Assembly: GCF_020524585.1 (NCBI RefSeq)
Contig: NZ_JAIVLK010000011.1
Coordinates: forward strand, 124,001 to 188,000
Origin: Celeribacter naphthalenivorans
GTDB taxonomy: Bacteria > Pseudomonadota > Alphaproteobacteria > Rhodobacterales > Rhodobacteraceae
Length of the DNA: 64,000 nt
Direction: 5' to 3'
Below, piece by piece: positions 34,260 to 43,919 of this stretch. Each line of letters starts with the position of its first letter. The stretch's first letter is position 1. A program made the translations under genes and the position numbers. Below the pieces are notes generated by a model that worked only from the letters and a program-made list of their open reading frames with translations, ran no database searches and was not told where the DNA came from.

Positions 34260-35863
34260 GCCTTTTAGAGTACAAAGACCTGCGGGTCGGCTTTCGGCAG
34301 GACGGCCAGGTGGTCGAGGCCGTGAAAGGCGTGTCTTTCTCGGTGGAGAAGGGCGAAACCGTGGCGCTCGTGGGCGAATCCGGTTCCGGCAAATCGGTGA
34401 CGGCGCTGTCCTGTGTGAATCTCTTGCCCGACACGGCAGTCACGCAAGGCTCGATCACCTATCAGGGGCAGGAGCTTGTCGGCGCGTCCGAGAAAGAGCT
34501 GCGCAAACTGCGTGGCAATGACATCAGCTTTATCTTCCAAGAGCCGATGACCTCTCTCAACCCGTTGCATACGTTGGAAAAACAGCTCTCCGAAGTGCTG
34601 CTCATTCACCATGGCATGACGGGTGTGGCTGCGCGTGAACGTGTGATTGAACTGCTTACTCAAGTCGGCATCCACGAGCCGGAGAGCCGTCTCAAAGACT
34701 ATCCGCACCAACTGTCCGGCGGACAGCGGCAGCGGATCATGATCGCCATGGCCTTGGCCAATCGCCCCGAGTTGCTGATCGCGGACGAGCCGACCACTGC
34801 GCTCGATGTGACCATTCAGGCGCAAATTCTCGAACTTCTGGCCGAGCTGAAACAAAGCCTCGGCATGTCGATGCTTTTCATCACCCATGACCTGAACATC
34901 GTGCGCAAATTCGCCGATCGGGTCTGTGTCATGAAGAATGGCGAGATCGTCGAGACCGGTGTCACGACAGAGATTTTCGACAATCCGCAGCACCCCTACA
35001 CGCAGATGCTTTTGGCCGCCGAGGCCACCGGTCATCCCGATCCCGTGCCCGCCGAGGCCGAAGTCGTGGCGGAGACCAAAGACCTGCGCATCTGGTTCCC
35101 GATCCAGCGCGGGTTTCTGCGTAAAACGGTGGGCTATGTGAAGGCGGTGAATGCCGCGACGCTCTCGGTCCGGGCGGGGGAAACCGTGGGGATCGTGGGT
35201 GAATCCGGGTCGGGGAAAACGACGCTGGCGCTCGCCATGATGCGGCTGATTTCCTCGCAAGGGCCGGTGGTTGTGCTGGGCCAAGACGTCCAGGGCTGGT
35301 CCAACCGCAAACTCCGCCCGCTGCGCGCCGATATGCAGATCGTGTTCCAAGACCCCTTTGGTTCGCTGTCACCTCGGATGACGGTGGAACAGATCATCGC
35401 TGAGGGGCTGGGCGTGCATCATGTCGAGGGGTACGCCTCCAATGAGCAGGCGGTGATCGACATCATGCGCGAGGTCGGCCTCGATCCCGAGACCCGGCAC
35501 CGCTATCCGCATGAATTCTCCGGCGGTCAGCGTCAGCGCATCGCCATCGCCCGCGCGATGATTCTACGCCCCCGTCTGGTGGTTCTGGACGAGCCGACCT
35601 CTGCGCTCGATATGACGGTTCAGGTGCAGATCGTCGAGCTGCTGCGTCGTCTGCAGGTCAAGCACAAGCTGGCCTACCTGTTTATCTCTCACGACCTGCG
35701 TGTGGTGCGCGCGTTGTCGCATCAGGTTCTGGTGATGAAACGTGGCGATGTGGTCGAGATGGGCACGGCGGAAGAAATTTTCGAGGCGCCGAAAGAGGCA
35801 TACACTCGGGCTTTGGTCAGTGCTGCGCTCGATCTCAAGGTGGAAGAGGGCGCGGGCGTCTGA
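34256..35863 (+). CDS. yejF: ABC transporter ATPase with two fused nucleotide-binding domains (YejF-like)
   Basis: 535 residues carrying both ATPase domains of the importer. Domain 1: [13 protein letters not shown], signature [36 protein letters not shown]. Domain 2: [14 protein letters not shown], signature [41 protein letters not shown]. Each domain ends with the Opp-type C-terminal extension ([29 protein letters not shown]). Last gene of the operon, followed by a terminator. Confidence 0.95.
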   Translation: MSLLEYKDLRVGFRQDGQVVEAVKGVSFSVEKGETVALVGESGSGKSVTALSCVNLLPDTAVTQGSITYQGQELVGASEKELRKLRGNDISFIFQEPMTSLNPLHTLEKQLSEVLLIHHGMTGVAARERVIELLTQVGIHEPESRLKDYPHQLSGGQRQRIMIAMALANRPELLIADEPTTALDVTIQAQILELLAELKQSLGMSMLFITHDLNIVRKFADRVCVMKNGEIVETGVTTEIFDNPQHPYTQMLLAAEATGHPDPVPAEAEVVAETKDLRIWFPIQRGFLRKTVGYVKAVNAATLSVRAGETVGIVGESGSGKTTLALAMMRLISSQGPVVVLGQDVQGWSNRKLRPLRADMQIVFQDPFGSLSPRMTVEQIIAEGLGVHHVEGYASNEQAVIDIMREVGLDPETRHRYPHEFSGGQRQRIAIARAMILRPRLVVLDEPTSALDMTVQVQIVELLRRLQVKHKLAYLFISHDLRVVRALSHQVLVMKRGDVVEMGTAEEIFEAPKEAYTRALVSAALDLKVEEGAGV

Positions 35864-35891
35864 CGCCTTGCCTCTTCCTGTGTCGGACATG

Positions 35892-35923
35892 AAAAAGGCG
35901 ACCTGCAAGGGTCGCCTTTTTTG
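35892..35923 (+). terminator. Intrinsic terminator after yejF
   Basis: AAAAAGGCGACC (35892-35903) pairs with GGTCGCCTTTTT (35910-35921); T-rich 3' flank. It sits 26 nt before the convergent carboxypeptidase stop. Confidence 0.92.
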
Positions 35924-35948
35924 TATTCTCTGCGTTGGTTTCTGACGA

Positions 35949-37547
35949 TCAGGACGGTCCAACCGTCGAACATTCCGTGCCACGGGCTTCTAGGCGACGA
36001 CAGGTCATCGCGGCCATATCCTCTGTCATGCCGAGGAAGTTCGCGTCAAAGCCACGGTTGGTCCGTACCACTTTGCGCAGCGCACCATCGAGCATTTCGA
36101 TCTCTGTCAGAGCGGTCTTCAAAAGCTCCTTACGCGCGGCATATTCGGAATTATAGGTGCCGATGTTGATCCCCCAATAGCGGTTGCCGGAGGTCGAGAT
36201 TCGCGTGACGATTTCCGGCGCGACCTCTGGCACCACAGCCGAGGCCATTGCGGTTTCTGTCGGCATGAGGGCTGCGGCTGTCGGCTCAACTGACGCAAGC
36301 TGGATCTGCTCCGGGCGGGGCAGGGGGGAGATGCTGGGGGCAGCCGTAGCACTGGCCGCGACAAGGGTCGGCGTCGGCGCCTGCTGCGCCCGCGCGGTTT
36401 CTGCCAGAAGCGTGGTGGCCTCATCGGCGGCGCTGGTCGCGGCGGCCAGAAGAGCGGCCTCTTCTTCGGCCTTGGCAAGCGCATTGAGCACATCGTCAGA
36501 GGCGGCGAGGAGCATTTGCTCCTCCTCCGGTGCCAAGCCTTGCAGCGGGCGCGGTTTCGGCAGCGGGCTCGACGTTATCTTGATGTTCACGCGAATGACC
36601 TTGGAGGCCACGCGCGGATCGTCTTGGGTGCCTGCGACCATGACGGCACCGCCGACCTTGCCGAGATAGGGCGGTCTTGCGGGTTTCGAGACGGCCACGC
36701 GGCTGGGCGCACGTTTAAAGCCCAAATCCATCAGCTCCGTCACTTTGGCGTTGCGCGACACGGTGGAGCGCCCGCCGAACACGGTGGTGATGATGCGCTC
36801 GTCGCCGCGGTGCGCAGACGCCACGAGGTTGAACCCGGCGGCCGAGGTATAGCCCGTCTTGATCCCGTCCGCGCCGGCGTAGGAGCTTAAGAATCGCGAA
36901 TTGGTATGGGTGACGGTGCGCACGCCGGCATCGGCGGTCTGGCGCGAGAAAATGTTGTAATATTCCGGGTAATCGTAGAACAGGTGACGCCCCAGAACGG
37001 TCATGTCACGGGCGGTCGACAGGTGACCGGCCTCCGTCAGACCGTGCGCGTTCTTGAACGTCGTGCGCGACATGCCAAGTTCCTTGGCGGTGCGGTTCAT
37101 GCGGCGGGCAAAGGCGGCCTCAGACCCTTCGATGGCTTCGCCGATGGCGGTGGCGGCATCGTTGGCGGATTTCACGGCGGCGGCACGGATGAGATAGCGC
37201 AGCTTGATCTGCTGGCCCTGCTTGAGGCCAAGTTTCGACGGCGGCTCAGAGGCGGCATTGCGGGACACGGTGACCAAGTCGTCCAGCCCGATCTCGCCAT
37301 GTTCAATGGCCTCAAACGCGATGTAGAGCGTCATCATCTTGGTGAGAGAGGCCGGGTGCAAGCGCGTGTCGGCGTTGGTGGCATGAAGCACCTTGCCGTT
37401 GCGGGCATCCATCACGAGGGCCGCATATTCGGCCGCCATGGCGCGCGACGTCACAGAGACCGTCACCGCGAATGCGATCAGTAGGAGAGGAAAAATACGC
37501 CTTGAAACGGCACGCAGGATACCCCGCGCTTGCACGTTGCTCTTCAT
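35949..37547 (-). CDS. D-alanyl-D-alanine carboxypeptidase (DacF type) with SPOR-like C-terminal domain
   Basis: Trims the terminal D-Ala from peptidoglycan stem peptides in the periplasm. 532 residues. Signal sequence with AMAAEYA cleavage near residue 38. Penicillin-binding motifs: SLTK (Ser-x-x-Lys), SAND (Ser-x-Asn) and DGIKTG (Lys-Thr-Gly). After the PBP5-like part comes an Ala/Glu/Thr/Pro-rich low-complexity linker (about residues 345-450) and a C-terminal domain GNRYWGINIGTYNSEYAARKELL...GMTEDMAAMTCRRLEA of SPOR-like type, which would bring the enzyme to denuded septal glycan. Confidence 0.9.
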   Translation of the reverse strand: MKSNVQARGILRAVSRRIFPLLLIAFAVTVSVTSRAMAAEYAALVMDARNGKVLHATNADTRLHPASLTKMMTLYIAFEAIEHGEIGLDDLVTVSRNAASEPPSKLGLKQGQQIKLRYLIRAAAVKSANDAATAIGEAIEGSEAAFARRMNRTAKELGMSRTTFKNAHGLTEAGHLSTARDMTVLGRHLFYDYPEYYNIFSRQTADAGVRTVTHTNSRFLSSYAGADGIKTGYTSAAGFNLVASAHRGDERIITTVFGGRSTVSRNAKVTELMDLGFKRAPSRVAVSKPARPPYLGKVGGAVMVAGTQDDPRVASKVIRVNIKITSSPLPKPRPLQGLAPEEEQMLLAASDDVLNALAKAEEEAALLAAATSAADEATTLLAETARAQQAPTPTLVAASATAAPSISPLPRPEQIQLASVEPTAAALMPTETAMASAVVPEVAPEIVTRISTSGNRYWGINIGTYNSEYAARKELLKTALTEIEMLDGALRKVVRTNRGFDANFLGMTEDMAAMTCRRLEARGTECSTVGPS

Positions 37548-37722
37548 GATAACTCTGCCTCGTCATGCCGGATCATTTCGCCCAGCTTATTGACGTTAAG
37601 GTAGCACAAGCTTTCGTGCGAGAAAACAATGAATTTTCAAGGGTTTTCAGAGGGTGCTGACTTGCAACGCCAAATGTGGTGTGTCGGGGCTATTGTGCTA
37701 CCAAATCAGGCGGTGTTTGGGC

Positions 37723-38430
37723 TCAAGTTTTTTGAATCGCCTCAATGAGTGCGGGCAATTCGGTCAGGCGCGGCAATTCGTGAAAGCGCGGATGTCCGGC
37801 TGGCGCCTCTGCGTGTTCGATTTCCCAAGTGAAATTATGCGGCACGAAAACACCCCAGGCCCCGGCCTCAATCGGCGGAATCACGTCGGATTTCATCGAA
37901 TTTCCGACCATCATGGCGCGTTCGGGGGCGACATTGTGGCGGGCGAAGATTGTGCTGTAGACGGCGGGCGTCTTGGCGGAGACCACCTCGATCCCATCGA
38001 AAAGTTCGCCCAACCCGGATTGCGCCAGTTTGCGCTCCTGATCCAAAAGATCGCCTTTGGTGACCAAGAGAATCTCGTAGTCCTCGGCCAGCGCGCCGAC
38101 GGTTTCTTCGACGCCCTCAAGCAAGTGAATCGGATGGCGCAGCATCTCTTGCCCCGCAGAAATCAGCTCTTGGATCACAGAGGCAGGCACCCGTTCCTCG
38201 GTCACCTCAATCGCGGTTTCGATCATCGAGAGGACAAATCCCTTGATCCCGAATCCATAGGCCCCAAGGTTGCGACGTTCGGCGGCCAGAAGCCGCTCAG
38301 AGAGATGATCGGGCTCGGTGAAATCGGCCAGTAGGGCGGCAAAACGCTCCTGCGTCATGCGGAAAAACTGTTCGTTTTCCCAAAGCGTATCGTCGGCATC
38401 AAAGGCGATTGTGGCGAGTTTTTCGGTCAT
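37723..38430 (-). CDS. HAD-superfamily hydrolase
   Basis: Predicted phosphatase of 235 residues. HAD motif I FDADDTLWE (nucleophile and acid-base Asp), motif II LLVTKGD, motif III Lys in SAKTPAVY, motif IV MVGNSMKSDV. The helical cap lies between motifs I and II. The substrate is not deducible. It is transcribed away from clpS with 115 bp between the start codons. Confidence 0.88.
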   Translation of the reverse strand: MTEKLATIAFDADDTLWENEQFFRMTQERFAALLADFTEPDHLSERLLAAERRNLGAYGFGIKGFVLSMIETAIEVTEERVPASVIQELISAGQEMLRHPIHLLEGVEETVGALAEDYEILLVTKGDLLDQERKLAQSGLGELFDGIEVVSAKTPAVYSTIFARHNVAPERAMMVGNSMKSDVIPPIEAGAWGVFVPHNFTWEIEHAEAPAGHPRFHELPRLTELPALIEAIQKT

Positions 38431-38545
38431 CCGGTCGGCGCTCCTTTACCGGTTTGGGCATAACGCTCTTTATTCATGCGCAAAAGGGGCTATATATCGG
38501 CAAAGGTGAACCCAAACCCCAGAGACGCGACAATCGGAGGCCCGA

Positions 38546-38893
38546 GTGATCCTCGCACCGCAGATGATGGCTGACAATGACGACCGTTCGGATGAGGACG
38601 GCGATGTCGGTCTTGCGCTCAAACCCAAGCCCAAGACAAAGCGCCCGCCGCTTTACAAGGTCATGTTGCTCAACGACGATTACACGCCGATGGAGTTCGT
38701 CGTGCTGGTGCTTGAACGATTCTTCGGCATCGGACATGCGCAGGCGACCGAGATCATGTTGACCGTGCACAAAAAGGGCCTCGCCGTGGTTGGCGTGTTC
38801 CCGCATGAGATCGCGGAGACCAAGGTCACGCAGGTCATGGATTTCTCCCGTCGCCATCAGCATCCGCTGCAATGCACCATGGAAAAGGAATAG
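38546..38893 (+). CDS. clpS: ATP-dependent Clp protease adaptor ClpS
   Basis: N-degron adaptor that hands N-end-rule substrates to ClpAP. 115 residues from a GTG start at 38546, chosen because GGAGG lies 5 nt before it; ATG codons at 38564 and 38567 lack a site. The core is [28 protein letters not shown] with the hydrophobic pocket residues, then [12 protein letters not shown] and [16 protein letters not shown]. clpA is not in the window. Confidence 0.95.
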   Translation: MILAPQMMADNDDRSDEDGDVGLALKPKPKTKRPPLYKVMLLNDDYTPMEFVVLVLERFFGIGHAQATEIMLTVHKKGLAVVGVFPHEIAETKVTQVMDFSRRHQHPLQCTMEKE

Positions 38894-38911
38894 GCGTTTC
38901 GCCTTTCTGAC

Positions 38912-39898
38912 ATGGTGTCCCCGCGTCTCTCCCTTCTGCTAGACGGAGCCGTCCCGGCCCGTGTCGTGGTCTATAGACCGCGCTCCGACGCTGAACTTTC
39001 CGCGCTAAAAGGTGCTGAGGTGCAGATCGTGCAGGGCTTTAAACCCGATGTCGACGCCTTCAAAGCGCAAGGCTATGAGGTCGTGACCGAAGCAGACGGT
39101 CAATTCGATCTCGCCATCGTCGCGGTGCCGCGGGCCAAGGCCGAAGCGCGTGCCTTGATTGCCGATGCTGCCCTGCGCGCGGATCAGGTCATCGTTGACG
39201 GGCAAAAGACCGATGGCATCGACAGCATTTGGAAAGACATCAAGAAAAGGGTCGAGACCCAGGTCGTCTCGAAGGCGCATGGCAAGGCGATCCGGTTTTC
39301 GGGTGGCGCGTCGGGTGGCGATTTCTCGGACTGGGCCAATCCCGGCCCGCTTCATTTGATCGAGGGCTTTACCACCCGTCTAGGCGTCTTCTCCGTTGAC
39401 CGCATTGACAAGGCGTCCGAGGCGCTGGCCGAGGCTTTGCCCGCGAAACTTCCCCCCCGCATCGCCGATCTCGGTGCGGGCTGGGGCTATCTGTCCCGCG
39501 CGATTCTGGCGCGCGAAGGCGTGAAAGAGCTGCATCTCGTGGAGGCCGAAGCCGCCGCCATCGCCTCCGCCAAAGACAATATCACGGATGACCGCGCGCA
39601 GTTTCATTGGGAAGACGCCACCAAATTCAAACCGCCGCATCTCTTGGACGCGGTGATCATGAACCCGCCGTTTCACACCACGCGGGCGGCGGACCCGGCG
39701 CTGGGTCAGGCCTTTATCGCGGCGGCGGCCGGCATGCTCACGCCGCAGGGCCAGCTTTGGCTGGTCGCCAACCGGCAACTGCCCTATGAGGCGACACTTG
39801 CCTCTCTCTTCGGCACGGTCGATGAGATTGCCGTCACCGGCGGTTTCAAATTGCTTCACGCTGCGAAACCCCTTCGCAGAGCGGCCACAAAACCCTAA
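38912..39898 (+). CDS. Class I methyltransferase, RsmC/RlmG-like (16S rRNA guanine-N2)
   Basis: 328 residues with an inactive N-terminal methyltransferase-like half and an active C-terminal half, as in RsmC. SAM-binding motif I IADLGAGWGYLSRAIL and the catalytic NPPFHTTRA (N-P-P-F of N-methyltransferases) are clear. RsmC methylates G1207 of 16S rRNA; whether this protein has the same target or that of RlmG cannot be decided here. It follows clpS by 18 bp and may share its transcript. Confidence 0.85.
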   Translation: MVSPRLSLLLDGAVPARVVVYRPRSDAELSALKGAEVQIVQGFKPDVDAFKAQGYEVVTEADGQFDLAIVAVPRAKAEARALIADAALRADQVIVDGQKTDGIDSIWKDIKKRVETQVVSKAHGKAIRFSGGASGGDFSDWANPGPLHLIEGFTTRLGVFSVDRIDKASEALAEALPAKLPPRIADLGAGWGYLSRAILAREGVKELHLVEAEAAAIASAKDNITDDRAQFHWEDATKFKPPHLLDAVIMNPPFHTTRAADPALGQAFIAAAAGMLTPQGQLWLVANRQLPYEATLASLFGTVDEIAVTGGFKLLHAAKPLRRAATKP

Positions 39899-39929
39899 GG
39901 TCGCTGTTAACGGAAACAGGGAGTCTCTG

Positions 39930-40742
39930 ATGAGCTTTTCGATTGAGGGCAAGGTGGCCATCATTACAGGTGCCGCCAATGGTGTCGGTCTGTCCGTCGC
40001 GCGGCATTTTCTGGAACAGGGCGCCTATGTGATGTGCGCCGATATGGATGAGGCCAGCCTGATCGCCGAATATGGCGAAGAGGCGGAGGCCGAAGAGACC
40101 AAAATGGCCTATTTCGCCGGGGATTTGCGCCAAAAACTGACCATCGCCAATCTGCTTTCTGCGACGATTGATGCCTTCGACGGGGTCGACATCCTCGTGA
40201 ATGCCTCGCGTCAGGTGTTGATGAGCGATCCTCTCTCGGTCGAGGAGGACAATGTTTCCGATCTTCTGGAGCAGAACCTGATGACTTCGCTGCGTCTGAC
40301 GCAACAGGTGGCGAAATGGATGATCAAGAACTCTGAGAAATCCGATGACGACGAAGGCTTGGTCGGCTCGATCGTCAACCTGTCGTCGATTGCGGCGCGG
40401 CGGTGTCAGCCGGAGCTTTTGGCCTTTTCCATCTCATCTGCGGCGGTCGATCAGATGACCCGTGCCATGGCCGTGTCTCTCGCGCCGCATCGCATCCGGG
40501 TGAATGCGGTGGCCTTCGGGTCGGTGATGAGTTCGAGCCTCAAGGACAGATTGGCCGAAAACCCGGATTTTCGGGGCGAGATTGTGTCAAAGACACCCCT
40601 CGGCCGCGTCGCCCCCGCCTCGGAAGTGGCGGAGACGGTGCAATATCTGACGTCGGATTGTTCCGGGTTTATGACCGGGCAAATCCTGACGGTCGACGGT
40701 GGCCGGACCCTGGTGGATCCGGTGCTTGCGCCCACGCACTGA
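39930..40742 (+). CDS. Short-chain dehydrogenase/reductase-like protein lacking the YxxxK catalytic pair
   Basis: 270-residue SDR-fold protein from the ATG at 39930. The cofactor motif TGAANGVG (residues 13-20) is intact, NAS replaces the usual NAG (91-93), and the Ser of the active site is kept (NLSSIAAR, 150-157). Where SDRs have Tyr-x-x-x-Lys, this protein has Phe166-S-I-S-Ser170. C-terminal GRVAPASEVAETVQYLTSDCSGFMTGQILTVDGG is standard. It probably binds NAD(P) but may not be a normal dehydrogenase. It follows the methyltransferase gene by 31 bp and converges with a lipoprotein gene 3 bp away. Confidence 0.88.
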   Translation: MSFSIEGKVAIITGAANGVGLSVARHFLEQGAYVMCADMDEASLIAEYGEEAEAEETKMAYFAGDLRQKLTIANLLSATIDAFDGVDILVNASRQVLMSDPLSVEEDNVSDLLEQNLMTSLRLTQQVAKWMIKNSEKSDDDEGLVGSIVNLSSIAARRCQPELLAFSISSAAVDQMTRAMAVSLAPHRIRVNAVAFGSVMSSSLKDRLAENPDFRGEIVSKTPLGRVAPASEVAETVQYLTSDCSGFMTGQILTVDGGRTLVDPVLAPTH

Positions 40743-40745
40743 GCC

Positions 40746-41120
40746 TTACTCAGGATATTGAATTTTGCAGGAGTCGACGGCGGCCTGCGCCTGAACCGAA
40801 AGCTGCGCCTCTTTCTTTTTGAGAGCGGCGAGTTTTGCGGCCTCGGCATCGAGGTCGATGGATTTTGGCACGCGTCGGGTTTGGATGTCGGGCTCACGGC
40901 AATAGATCGCCTTACCCTCATCCGTGGTGCCACAGCGGCGAATGTCGTAGTCGACATATTGTTTTTCGACCAAGGCATAGCCGCGTGACAGATTGCCCTC
41001 GGCTTCGGCGATAAAACCTTGCACCTGACGCAAATCTTTGGTCGCGCGCGAGATGCACATCTGTTGTTCGGAACAGGCCGCGAGAAGCGGCACAATGGCG
41101 AGGGGAATGAGCCAACGCAT
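40746..41120 (-). CDS. Small predicted lipoprotein, unknown function
   Basis: 124 residues. Signal peptide with lipobox: MRWLIPLAIVPLLAACSEQ, so Cys16 would be lipidated. The mature part has two or three further cysteines, a central polar region and a charged helix (DLDAEAAKLAALKKKEAQLSVQ) that may form a coiled coil. I recognise no family. It converges with the SDR-like gene and diverges from hemF with 127 bp between. Confidence 0.7.
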   Translation of the reverse strand: MRWLIPLAIVPLLAACSEQQMCISRATKDLRQVQGFIAEAEGNLSRGYALVEKQYVDYDIRRCGTTDEGKAIYCREPDIQTRRVPKSIDLDAEAAKLAALKKKEAQLSVQAQAAVDSCKIQYPE

Positions 41121-41247
41121 AACGAGTCTCCTTTTGACATTCTACGCCACCATAGCGCCTTTCCGCCGCAGGGGAAGGGAACTTGCCGCCGCCACAGGAT
41201 TGCTGTTACCTCTGGCATGCTGCGCAGAAAGAGAAGGACCACGCCGG

Positions 41248-42141
41248 ATGAGCCACGAGATGACGACCGAAAAAGAACGCGCGAGCGCGTGGTTTCGCAA
41301 CCTGCGCGATCAGATTGTCTCGGCTTTTGAAGCCCTCGAAGACACGCAGTTGAGCGGTCCTTTCGCCGGGCATCATGCGGGCCGGTTCGAGGTGACCGAG
41401 ACCGAGCGCGAGTCGGAAGACGGCTCGGACGCGGGCGGCGGATTGATGTCCGTCATGCGTGGCGGGCGCGTGTTTGAGAAGGTCGGCGTCAATGTCTCCA
41501 CCGTTTACGGTACTCTGGGAGAACGTGCCCAAATGGCGATGGCCGCGCGCAAAGGTTTGCCGGGGATGAAGGACGATCCGCGGTTTTGGGCGGCGGGCAT
41601 TTCTTTGGTCGCGCATATGCAGAACCCGCATACGCCCGCTGTGCACATGAACACCCGGATGTTCTGGACCCCGCATGGCTGGTGGTTCGGGGGTGGGTCG
41701 GATTTGAACCCCTGCATCGAATATTCTGAGGACACGGCGGCGTTTCATGCGGTGCAAAAAGACCACTGCGACGCGCATGATCCCGACTATTACCCGCGCT
41801 TCAAAGCCTGGGCGGACGAGTATTTCTACATCCCGCACCGGGGCCGCGCGCGGGGTGTCGGCGGCATTTTCTACGACGATCTCAACACAGGAGATTGGGA
41901 AAAGGATTTCGCCTTTACCCAAGACGTCGGCCGCGCCTTCCTTCCGGCTTTTCTCGGTGTGACAGAAAAACGCCGCGACATGCCGTGGTCGGAGATGGAC
42001 AAAGATCGCCAACTCGTCCACCGGGGCCTCTATGCCGAATACAATCTTGTCTATGACCGGGGCACGAAATTCGGGCTCGAGACCGGGCACAACCCGGATG
42101 CGGTCCTGATGTCCCTGCCGCCGATGGCGAAATGGGTGTGA
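41248..42141 (+). CDS. hemF: Oxygen-dependent coproporphyrinogen III oxidase
   Basis: Aerobic step from coproporphyrinogen III to protoporphyrinogen IX. 297 residues from the ATG at 41248 (MSHEMTTEKERASAWF), with AGAAGGA upstream; an ATG at 41260 is a possible alternative. Signature stretches: GGGLMSVMRGGRVFEKVGVN, SLVAHMQNPHTPAVHMNTRMF, WWFGGGSDLNPC, RGVGGIFYDDLN, EYNLVYDRGTKFGL. Complements the oxygen-independent HemN coded at 46.6 kb. The LysE gene starts 5 bp downstream. Confidence 0.97.
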   Translation: MSHEMTTEKERASAWFRNLRDQIVSAFEALEDTQLSGPFAGHHAGRFEVTETERESEDGSDAGGGLMSVMRGGRVFEKVGVNVSTVYGTLGERAQMAMAARKGLPGMKDDPRFWAAGISLVAHMQNPHTPAVHMNTRMFWTPHGWWFGGGSDLNPCIEYSEDTAAFHAVQKDHCDAHDPDYYPRFKAWADEYFYIPHRGRARGVGGIFYDDLNTGDWEKDFAFTQDVGRAFLPAFLGVTEKRRDMPWSEMDKDRQLVHRGLYAEYNLVYDRGTKFGLETGHNPDAVLMSLPPMAKWV

Positions 42142-42146
42142 TCTGA

Positions 42147-42755
42147 ATGTTCGGCGAGGGGCTCTGGGCTTTTCTTCTGACCTCTGTGGCGATTGAAGCG
42201 ACGCCGGGGCCGAACATGGCCTATCTCATCGTGCTGGCCGCGATCGAGGGGCGCCGCGCGGGCTACGCCGCAGTCGCCGGTGTGGCACTTGGGTTGTTGA
42301 TCGTCGGGGTCTTGGCGGCGATGGGAGTGGCGGCTTTGATCTCTGCTTCGCCCCTGGCGTTTCAGGTGCTCAGATGGGCTGGCGTCGCCTATCTTTTGTG
42401 GCTGGCTTATGACGCCTGGCGTCCGGAAAAGGCGGAGCCCAACGCCTTTGCGGGCAAAAACGCCCGCTATTTCCGGCGCGGGTTGATCGTCAACCTGCTG
42501 AACCCGAAGGCGGCGGTGTTTTACGTGGCGATGCTGCCGCAATTCGTCTCGCCGGGTGGGCCGATCCTGACACAGACCATAACGTTGTCGGTGATCTATG
42601 TGGCGGTGGCGACGCTTGTGCATCTGAGTCTGGTGACGCTCGCCGATCTGGCGCATGGCACTTTGACCGATCCGAAACGCCGCCAAATCGTGAGACGCGC
42701 GATGGCGCTCGCTCTGGTCGCCATCGCCCTGTGGTTCGCGATCAAAACCGCCTGA
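42147..42755 (+). CDS. LysE/RhtB family amino-acid exporter
   Basis: Inner-membrane translocator of 202 residues with about six helices. The family pattern is clear: TSVAIEATPGPNMAYLIVLAAIEGRRAGYAAVAGVALG near the start and FRRGLIVNLLNPKAAVFYVAMLPQFV in the middle. Substrate unknown (amino acids or derivatives). It lies 5 bp after hemF and its stop codon abuts that of hemE (TGA|TCA). Confidence 0.9.
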   Translation: MFGEGLWAFLLTSVAIEATPGPNMAYLIVLAAIEGRRAGYAAVAGVALGLLIVGVLAAMGVAALISASPLAFQVLRWAGVAYLLWLAYDAWRPEKAEPNAFAGKNARYFRRGLIVNLLNPKAAVFYVAMLPQFVSPGGPILTQTITLSVIYVAVATLVHLSLVTLADLAHGTLTDPKRRQIVRRAMALALVAIALWFAIKTA

Positions 42756-43790
42756 TCAGACGGTCTCTCTCAACGTCTCAATCATCAGGCTGACGTTGTC
42801 CGGGTCCGCATCCGGCGTGATGCCATGGCCGAGGTTGAAAATATGCGGGCCTTTCGAGAAGGCCTCGCGCACATGGCGCACCTCGTCGATCAGGGCCTGA
42901 CCGCCTGTCACCATATGCGAGGACGCCAGATTGCCCTGCACGCAGCCGTCCACCTGCACATGTTCGGCGCCCCATTCGGGCGTCACGGAATTGTCCAACG
43001 CAACGCAATCGACGCCGGTTTTCTTGTGGAAGCCGATGTAGCCGTCGCCCGCCTCGCGCGGGAAACCGATCACCGGGATGTCGCCATGGCGGCGCTTCAA
43101 TTCGCGGGTGATGATCCGCGCTGGCTCGACTGCGTATTTCTCGAAGGCATCGCCTTTGAGGCTTCCCGCCCAGCTGTCGAAGATTTTCACCACTTCGGCA
43201 CCCGCACGGATTTGCATGTCGAGATATTCGATGGTCGAAACGGTCAACAGGTCGATGACTTTCTCGAACAAGGCATTGTTGCCTTCGCGGAGCGCATGCG
43301 CAGGTCCCTGATCCGGCGTGCCACGGCCCGCGATCATATAGGTCGCGACGGTCCAGGGCGCACCCGCAAAGCCGATGAGCGTCGTTTCTTTTGGCAGCTC
43401 GGTCGAGAGGATTTTCAAGGTCTCATAGATCGGCGACAGCTTGTCGTGGATGTCGTCCTTGCCCTTGAGCTTGGCGAAATCCGCATCTTCGGTGATGGTC
43501 GAGAGGCGCGGGCCTTCGCCGGTGACGAACCAGAGATCGGCACCCAAAGCCTGCGGCAGCAAGAGGATGTCGGCAAAGAGGATCGCGGCGTCAAAGCCAA
43601 AGCGCCGGATCGGCTGCAAAGTCACCTCGGCGGCCAGATCGGAGTTGTAGCACAGCGACAGGAAGTCCCCGGCCTCGGCCCGCGTCGCGCGATATTCCGG
43701 CAGATACCGCCCGGCCTGACGCATCATCCAGATCGGCGGAACCTTTTGCGTTTCGCCTTTCAGAGCTTTCAGGATCGTCTTGTCGGTCAT
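42756..43790 (-). CDS. hemE: Uroporphyrinogen decarboxylase
   Basis: Turns uroporphyrinogen III into coproporphyrinogen III. 344 residues from the ATG at 43790, with GGGAGG upstream. [20 protein letters not shown] is the family signature; [28 protein letters not shown] and IFDSWAGSL follow, and [16 protein letters not shown] ends the protein. The frame stays open upstream but only into antisense of hemC. Divergent from hemC, sharing a 129-bp region. Confidence 0.97.
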   Translation of the reverse strand: MTDKTILKALKGETQKVPPIWMMRQAGRYLPEYRATRAEAGDFLSLCYNSDLAAEVTLQPIRRFGFDAAILFADILLLPQALGADLWFVTGEGPRLSTITEDADFAKLKGKDDIHDKLSPIYETLKILSTELPKETTLIGFAGAPWTVATYMIAGRGTPDQGPAHALREGNNALFEKVIDLLTVSTIEYLDMQIRAGAEVVKIFDSWAGSLKGDAFEKYAVEPARIITRELKRRHGDIPVIGFPREAGDGYIGFHKKTGVDCVALDNSVTPEWGAEHVQVDGCVQGNLASSHMVTGGQALIDEVRHVREAFSKGPHIFNLGHGITPDADPDNVSLMIETLRETV

Positions 43791-43919
43791 CTGGGCCTCC
43801 CATTCATGCTGCCCCGCACTGGTCCCTGCCTTGCGCGGATTTGTCAAGCGCACAAGGCACTTTCCCCGCTTGTCACTTCTCTTGTTGTCAGGCCGATCTG
43901 CCGCAGGTAAGCCTTGGCC

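Noticed and set aside
42753-42758. TGATCA formed by the abutting stop codons of lysE-like gene and hemE
   Set aside because: A natural result of two TGA stops meeting head on; no sign of function.
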